This document shows positions 33,963 to 38,143 of a DNA stretch of 38,143 nucleotides, in pieces. The translations under genes were made by a program, and so were the position numbers. Numbering within the stretch: position 1 is the stretch's first letter; each line of letters opens with the position of its first letter. Below the pieces are notes generated by a model. It did no database searches. It had not been told where the DNA came from and worked only from the letters and a program-made list of their open reading frames with translations. Source of the stretch: Nakamurella silvestris (GTDB lineage Bacteria; Actinomycetota; Actinomycetes; Mycobacteriales; Nakamurellaceae); contig QXCQ01000132.1 in NCBI GenBank assembly GCA_003576535.1, positions 1 through 38,143 on the forward strand, in the 5' to 3' direction.

Positions 33963-35171
33963 ATGGCGCAGCCCATGGTCGTCTGGGACCCGAAGATGTT
34001 GGACTACAACTTCGGACCCGAGCACCCGTTCAACCCCGTTCGCTGGGAACTCACGTACTCCCTCGCCGGCCGGATGGGGGTGCTGGACCATTTCCGACCC
34101 CTGGAATCGGTCGCCGCCTCCGACGAGGAACTCGCCCGGATCCACACCCCGGCCTACATCGCCGCAGTCCGCGCCGCCGGGCAGCAGACGATTCCCGACC
34201 GGTTCACCCGGACGGTCCACGGGCTCGGCACCGAGGACAACCCGACCTTCCCGCACATGCACGAGGCCGCCTCCCTGATCGCCGGCGGCTCCATCGCCGC
34301 GGCCCGGGCCATCGCCGACGGCCGGACGAAACGCGCGGTGAACTTCGCCGGCGGCCTGCACCACGCCATGGCCGATGCGGCCTCGGGTTTTTGCATCTAC
34401 AACGACGTGGCCCTGGCCATCACCACCCTCCTGGACGCCGGCGTCGAGCGGGTGGCCTACGTCGATGTCGACGTCCACCACGGCGACGGGGTGCAGGCCG
34501 CTTTCTACGACGACCCCCGGGTGCTGACGATCTCCCTCCACGAGTCCCCGCTGACCCTCTGGCCCGGTACCGGCTGGGCGGGGGAGTGCGGTGCGGGTGC
34601 GGCCGCCGGTACCTCGATCAACCTGCCGGTCCCGTCGGGGACCTCGGACGAGGACTGGCTGCGGGCCTTCGACGCCGTGGTACCGGGTGCGGTCGCCGCC
34701 TTCCGCCCGCAGGTCCTCGTCTCGCAGCACGGTTCGGATTCCCACCGTGACGACCCGCTCGCGGATTTGAACCTCTCGGTGGATGCGCACGCTGCCGCCC
34801 AACGTTCCCTGCGGGACCTGGCCGAGCGTGAAACCGGTGGCCGCTGGCTGGCTCTCGGCGGCGGGGGCTACTCCGTCGTCCGCGTCGTCCCGCGATCCCT
34901 GACCCACCTGCTCGCCGTCGTCGCCGACCAGGACATCGATCCGGCCGCCGAACTGCCCACGCCGTGGTTCGAGGATGTCCGCACCGTGTGCGGCGGCCGG
35001 TTCGCCGGCACCTCCCGTCTGCCGACGACCATGGGCGACGGAACCCCGGTCCCAGCACGCCGGGAGCGGTGGAACGGCCGCGGGGAGTCCCCGATCGATC
35101 GCGAGATCCTGCGCACCAGAACAGCTTCCTTCCCGTACCTCGGGTTGGATCCACGAGATCCCCGGGACTGA
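33963..35171 (+). CDS. acuC: AcuC-type protein deacetylase (class I histone deacetylase fold)
   Basis: Encodes 402 residues of a zinc-dependent arginase/deacetylase-fold enzyme. The start VVWDPKMLDYNFGPEHPFNPVR is typical of AcuC. Active-site residues are present: the His pair (His133-His134 in GGLHHAMADAASGFC), metal ligands in DVDVHHGDG (Asp168/Asp170, His172), an Asp in QHGSDSH, and Tyr303 in GGGGYS. In Bacillus, AcuC deacetylates acetyl-CoA synthetase. The next gene, four bases later, encodes a Pat-like acetyltransferase, so the two likely form a reversible acetylation pair. Confidence 0.92.
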   Translation: MAQPMVVWDPKMLDYNFGPEHPFNPVRWELTYSLAGRMGVLDHFRPLESVAASDEELARIHTPAYIAAVRAAGQQTIPDRFTRTVHGLGTEDNPTFPHMHEAASLIAGGSIAAARAIADGRTKRAVNFAGGLHHAMADAASGFCIYNDVALAITTLLDAGVERVAYVDVDVHHGDGVQAAFYDDPRVLTISLHESPLTLWPGTGWAGECGAGAAAGTSINLPVPSGTSDEDWLRAFDAVVPGAVAAFRPQVLVSQHGSDSHRDDPLADLNLSVDAHAAAQRSLRDLAERETGGRWLALGGGGYSVVRVVPRSLTHLLAVVADQDIDPAAELPTPWFEDVRTVCGGRFAGTSRLPTTMGDGTPVPARRERWNGRGESPIDREILRTRTASFPYLGLDPRDPRD

Positions 35172-35175
35172 CGCC

Positions 35176-37950
35176 ATGAGCACCCCAGGCAGTACCCCAG
35201 GCAAGACCCCGGGCAAAACCCCGGGCAAAACCCCAGACAGCACCACGGACAGCTCCCCACCCGGCACCTCGGAGAGCACGCCGGACACCGGAACCACCGC
35301 GAAGAGCCCGGCCTATCCCGTCCACTGGGAGGCCGACGTGATCCTCACCGACGGGGGGACCGTGCACATCCGCCCCTCCGGCCCGGCCGACACCGAGGCC
35401 CTGCGCCAGATGCACTCCCGGATGAGCGACCGGACCAAGTACCTGAGGTACTTCGCTGCCGTCTCGGAGGTCTCGGAGTCCCAGCTGTCCGTCTTCACCG
35501 CGGTCGACCATGACGCGACGGCGGGTCTGGTGGCCGTCCTCGGCGGCGACATCATCGCGGCGGGCACCTATCACCGGGCCGCGGGCACCGATGACGCCGA
35601 GGTGGCCTTTGTGGTCGAGGATGCGCACCAGCGCCGGGGTCTGGGTTCGATCCTGCTGGAACATCTGGCCGCGGCGGCCCAGGAACGCGGGATCCGGCGT
35701 TTCACCGCCGAGGTGTTGAGCGACAACCCGCAGATGCTCCGGATCTTCATCGACGCCGGTTATGCCGTCAGTCGCGAGTTCTCCTCGGGGGTGGTCGAGG
35801 TCGGTTTCGAGATCGAGCCCACGGCAGCATCTCTCGCTGTCATCGAAGGGCGTGAACAGCGGGCCGAGGCGCGTTCGATCCAACGCCTGCTGGCCCCCAC
35901 CTCGATCGCGGTCATCGGGGCCTCCAACGATCCGAGCAAGATCGGACATGCCGTTCTGCTGAACCTGCTGCGCGGCGAGTTCACCGGGCCGGTGTACCCG
36001 GTGAACTCCGAATCCCGCTCGGTGCAAGGAGTTCGGGCCTACGAAAAGGTCACCGACATACCGGACCCGGTCGATCTGGCGATCGTCGCCGTCCCGGCGG
36101 GCACGGTCGCCGAAGTGGTCGAGGGCTGCCGGGCCAAAGGGGTCCACGCCCTGCTGGTGGTGACGGCCGGATTCGCCGATGCCGATTCCGACGGTGCCAC
36201 CGCCCAGCGCCATCTGGTCGCCGTGGCCCGTGCCCACGGCATGCGGGTGCTGGGGCCCAACTGCCTCGGTGTGGTGAACACGGACCCGGCGGTGCACATG
36301 AACGCCACCCTGGCCCCGGTGGTGCCCGGCTCGGGACGGGTGGGCTTCTTCTGCCAGTCCGGGGCCCTGGGCATCGCCATCCTCGCCCAGGCGGCCAACC
36401 GAGGGCTGGGCCTGTCGACCTTCGTGTCCGCCGGCAACCGGGCTGACGTCTCCGGCAACGACATGTTGCAGTTCTGGCAGGGGGACAGTCGTACCGAGGT
36501 GGTCATGCTCTACCTCGAGTCCTTCGGCAACCCCCGCAAGTTCGCCCGATTGGCCCGGGTGCTGGCCCGTCGCAAGCCGGTGATCGCCGTCAAGTCCGGC
36601 CGGCACGCCCTGGTGGCACCCGGGCTGGCGTTGTCGGCCGCGACCATCTCCGAGACCGCCGTGGCCACCCTCTTCGAACAGTCGGGGGTGATCCGGGTGA
36701 ACACCCTCAACGACGCCTTCGACGTCGCCAGCCTGATGTCGACCCAGCCGTTGCCCACCGGGGATCGGGTGGCGATCGTCGGCAACTCCACCGCCCTGGG
36801 TCTGCTGGCCCTCGACGCCTGTCTGGACAGCGGTCTCGGGGTGGTCGACGGTGTCCCACGTGATCTCGGGGTCAACGTGTCCCCGGCGGAGCTGGCCGCG
36901 GCGATCCGGGAGACCGTCGGCCGGGAGGATGTCGACGCCGTGGTGGTGGTCTACGTGCCCCCGGTCGCCACCGCCGGTCTCGGTCACGCCGCCGCCCTTC
37001 GACTGGCGGTGGCCGACTCGACGGTGCCGGTGGTGTCCACCTTCCTCGCCGTGGAGGGGCTGCCGGACCACCTCGCGGTCCGTGGGCCGGACGGCAGTGC
37101 CGATCGCGGGTCGGTGCCCTCGTACTCGACGCCGGAGCGGGCGGTCGGCGCCCTCGCCTACTCCATGCGGTACGCCGCGTGGTTGCGTCGACCCGGCGGA
37201 GAGCTGGTGGAGCCGAGCGGGATCGATGCCGGACGCGCGCGGGAGATCGTCGACCGGATCAGGGCGGGCAGCCCGGAGGAACGACCGCTCACCGATGACG
37301 AGATCGTGCAGATCCTGGGCTGCTACGGGCTGGCCCTGTTGGAGTTCACGACTGCGGCAGGGGTCGAGCAGGCGGTGGCCGCTGCCGCTGAACTGGGATA
37401 TCCGGTGGTCCTGAAGACCTTCGACGAACAGCTGCGGCACCGGGTCGATCAGGTGGGGGTTCGGACCAACCTCGACTCGGCCGAGGCGGTGGCGGGGGCC
37501 TACCGCGACATCGCCGGCACCACCGGGACTGTCTACGTCCAGCGGCAGACCGTACCCCGAGAATCAGCCCTGCCCACGGTGTTCGGGATCACCGCTGATC
37601 CGTCCTTCGGGGCGATCGTGTCCTTCGGGCTCGGTGGGGTGGCAACGGAGTTGTTGGACGACAGGGTGTATCGGGCGGTCCCGTTGACCGACGCCGACGC
37701 GGACGACCTGATCCGCAGCCCCCGGGCAGCGCCCCTGCTGACCGGATACCGGGACACCGAACCGGTGGACCAGGCGGCCTTGGCCGATGTGGCACTGCGC
37801 CTTTCGGCCCTTGCCGATGATCTGCCGGAGATCACCGAACTCCATCTCCGGCCGGTGCTGGTCGGCCCGGAGGGGGTGGCGATCGCGGGGGCCGTCGGGT
37901 TGATCGGTCCACCGACCGCACGGCTCGACCCACGCCGTCGGATGCGTTGA
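35176..37950 (+). CDS. GNAT acetyltransferase fused to an acyl-CoA-synthetase-like (NDP-forming) protein, Pat type
   Basis: Encodes 924 residues. A (S/K)TPG-repeat tail (1-50) precedes a GNAT domain (about 60-205) with the acetyl-CoA loop QRRGLG (152-157). Next come a CoA-binding domain (SIAVIGASNDPSKIGHAV, GPNCLGVVN), a succinyl-CoA-ligase-like domain (FFCQSGALGIAIL, FVSAGNRADVSGNDML) and a C-terminal ATP-grasp-like domain (about 700-920). Where ADP-forming synthetases have the phosphorylated His (SHTGA), this protein has SAATI (487-491), so synthetase activity is probably lost, as known for Pat lysine acetyltransferases. Pat acetylates and inactivates acetyl-CoA synthetase. The GNAT is N-terminal here, opposite to the order in Salmonella Pat. 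The ATG at 35176 has a weak ribosome-binding site and is coupled to acuC. Confidence 0.9.
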   Translation: MSTPGSTPGKTPGKTPGKTPDSTTDSSPPGTSESTPDTGTTAKSPAYPVHWEADVILTDGGTVHIRPSGPADTEALRQMHSRMSDRTKYLRYFAAVSEVSESQLSVFTAVDHDATAGLVAVLGGDIIAAGTYHRAAGTDDAEVAFVVEDAHQRRGLGSILLEHLAAAAQERGIRRFTAEVLSDNPQMLRIFIDAGYAVSREFSSGVVEVGFEIEPTAASLAVIEGREQRAEARSIQRLLAPTSIAVIGASNDPSKIGHAVLLNLLRGEFTGPVYPVNSESRSVQGVRAYEKVTDIPDPVDLAIVAVPAGTVAEVVEGCRAKGVHALLVVTAGFADADSDGATAQRHLVAVARAHGMRVLGPNCLGVVNTDPAVHMNATLAPVVPGSGRVGFFCQSGALGIAILAQAANRGLGLSTFVSAGNRADVSGNDMLQFWQGDSRTEVVMLYLESFGNPRKFARLARVLARRKPVIAVKSGRHALVAPGLALSAATISETAVATLFEQSGVIRVNTLNDAFDVASLMSTQPLPTGDRVAIVGNSTALGLLALDACLDSGLGVVDGVPRDLGVNVSPAELAAAIRETVGREDVDAVVVVYVPPVATAGLGHAAALRLAVADSTVPVVSTFLAVEGLPDHLAVRGPDGSADRGSVPSYSTPERAVGALAYSMRYAAWLRRPGGELVEPSGIDAGRAREIVDRIRAGSPEERPLTDDEIVQILGCYGLALLEFTTAAGVEQAVAAAAELGYPVVLKTFDEQLRHRVDQVGVRTNLDSAEAVAGAYRDIAGTTGTVYVQRQTVPRESALPTVFGITADPSFGAIVSFGLGGVATELLDDRVYRAVPLTDADADDLIRSPRAAPLLTGYRDTEPVDQAALADVALRLSALADDLPEITELHLRPVLVGPEGVAIAGAVGLIGPPTARLDPRRRMR
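35179..35250 (+). repeat. 12-bp coding repeat at the start of the GNAT-fusion gene
   Basis: Six consecutive 12-bp units follow the ATG, related to AAAACCCCGGGC, and encode (S/K)TPG or (S/K)T(P/T)D. The unit is a multiple of three, so slippage would change tail length in frame. Confidence 0.85.
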
Positions 37951-38054
37951 CAGCCCAGACAACCCACCTGCAGACAACCATCCCGGGAACAACGGTCCCG
38001 CACACACCCGTCCCGGCGAACACGCACCTGGCGGGCTCACACCCCCGAAAACGA

Positions 38055-38143
38055 CTCTTGCGGCGGGACATGCGCAACGGTGAGGGGTCTCACCTGCGCA
38101 TGTCCCGCCGCAAGAGGCAACTCCCGCCGCAAGAGGCAACTCC
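38055..38143. repeat. Long palindrome and direct repeat at the window end
   Basis: CTCTTGCGGCGGGACATG followed by CGCA (38055-38076) pairs perfectly over 22 bp with 38095-38116. An inner GGTGAG/CTCACC stem (38079-38084, 38089-38094) closes on GGGT. A direct repeat of CCCGCCGCAAGAGGCAACT follows twice (from about 38104 and 38123) and is cut by the window edge. The preceding 37951-38054 has no gene. It resembles the nested palindromes at 23824, 24622 and 32120 in containing GCGCA, but the arms are otherwise unrelated. Confidence 0.85.

Noticed and set aside
34618-37440. A 940-codon open frame on the minus strand opposite acuC and the GNAT-fusion gene
   Set aside because: It spans two clearly coding genes on the plus strand and its composition (His, Gly, Gln, Arg) is typical of antisense shadows.

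Overview
This is a high-GC window whose gene content and order point to an actinobacterium, probably from the Propionibacteriales, although that rank is an inference from content and no alignment was run. About two thirds of it is a nearly complete division and cell wall (dcw) cluster. The typically actinobacterial ftsZ-pgeF-sepF-yggT-divIVA tail and a DtxR/IdeR-type regulator support the assignment.

Layout. Positions 1-480 hold a duplicated hairpin repeat followed by a promoter with 10-bp-phased TGG/TGGG boxes, which look like the MraZ operator. Positions 491-15789 carry mraZ, rsmH, ftsL, ftsI, murE, murF, mraY, murD, ftsW, murG, murC and ftsQ on the plus strand. Eight of the junctions are 4-base ATGA or GTGA overlaps. 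A 306-bp regulatory gap precedes ftsZ, followed by pgeF, sepF, yggT and divIVA (wag31), which ends at a strong intrinsic terminator. ileS follows, with an ultrashort-type T-box leader, and encodes a type 2 (eukaryote-like) isoleucyl-tRNA synthetase.

From 23.8 kb the window becomes accessory. It holds a small secreted protein of unknown function bracketed by two identical 73-bp palindromes, a DUF6636-like lipoprotein (minus), a FabF-type ketosynthase (minus), an HxlR-type regulator with a clear inverted-repeat operator, and IdeR/DtxR (minus). These are followed by a two-domain sulfurtransferase and an ECF sigma factor coupled to a membrane-anchored protein with three cysteine-paired extracellular repeats. 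Next come another lipoprotein and a long array of 74-bp hairpin repeats. The last two genes form a lysine acetylation pair: an AcuC-type deacetylase, probably leaderless, and a GNAT/acyl-CoA-synthetase fusion of the Pat type.

Two families of intergenic palindromes are the least explained part of the window. One is a ~50-bp hairpin element (loci 1-217, 32213-32503, 33385-33893), always on the plus strand, whose stem is continuous only if G-U wobbles are allowed, which suggests it acts as RNA. The other is a set of long nested palindromes built around GCGCA(C) (23824, 24622, 32120, 38055), three of them lying within 10 bases of a stop codon.
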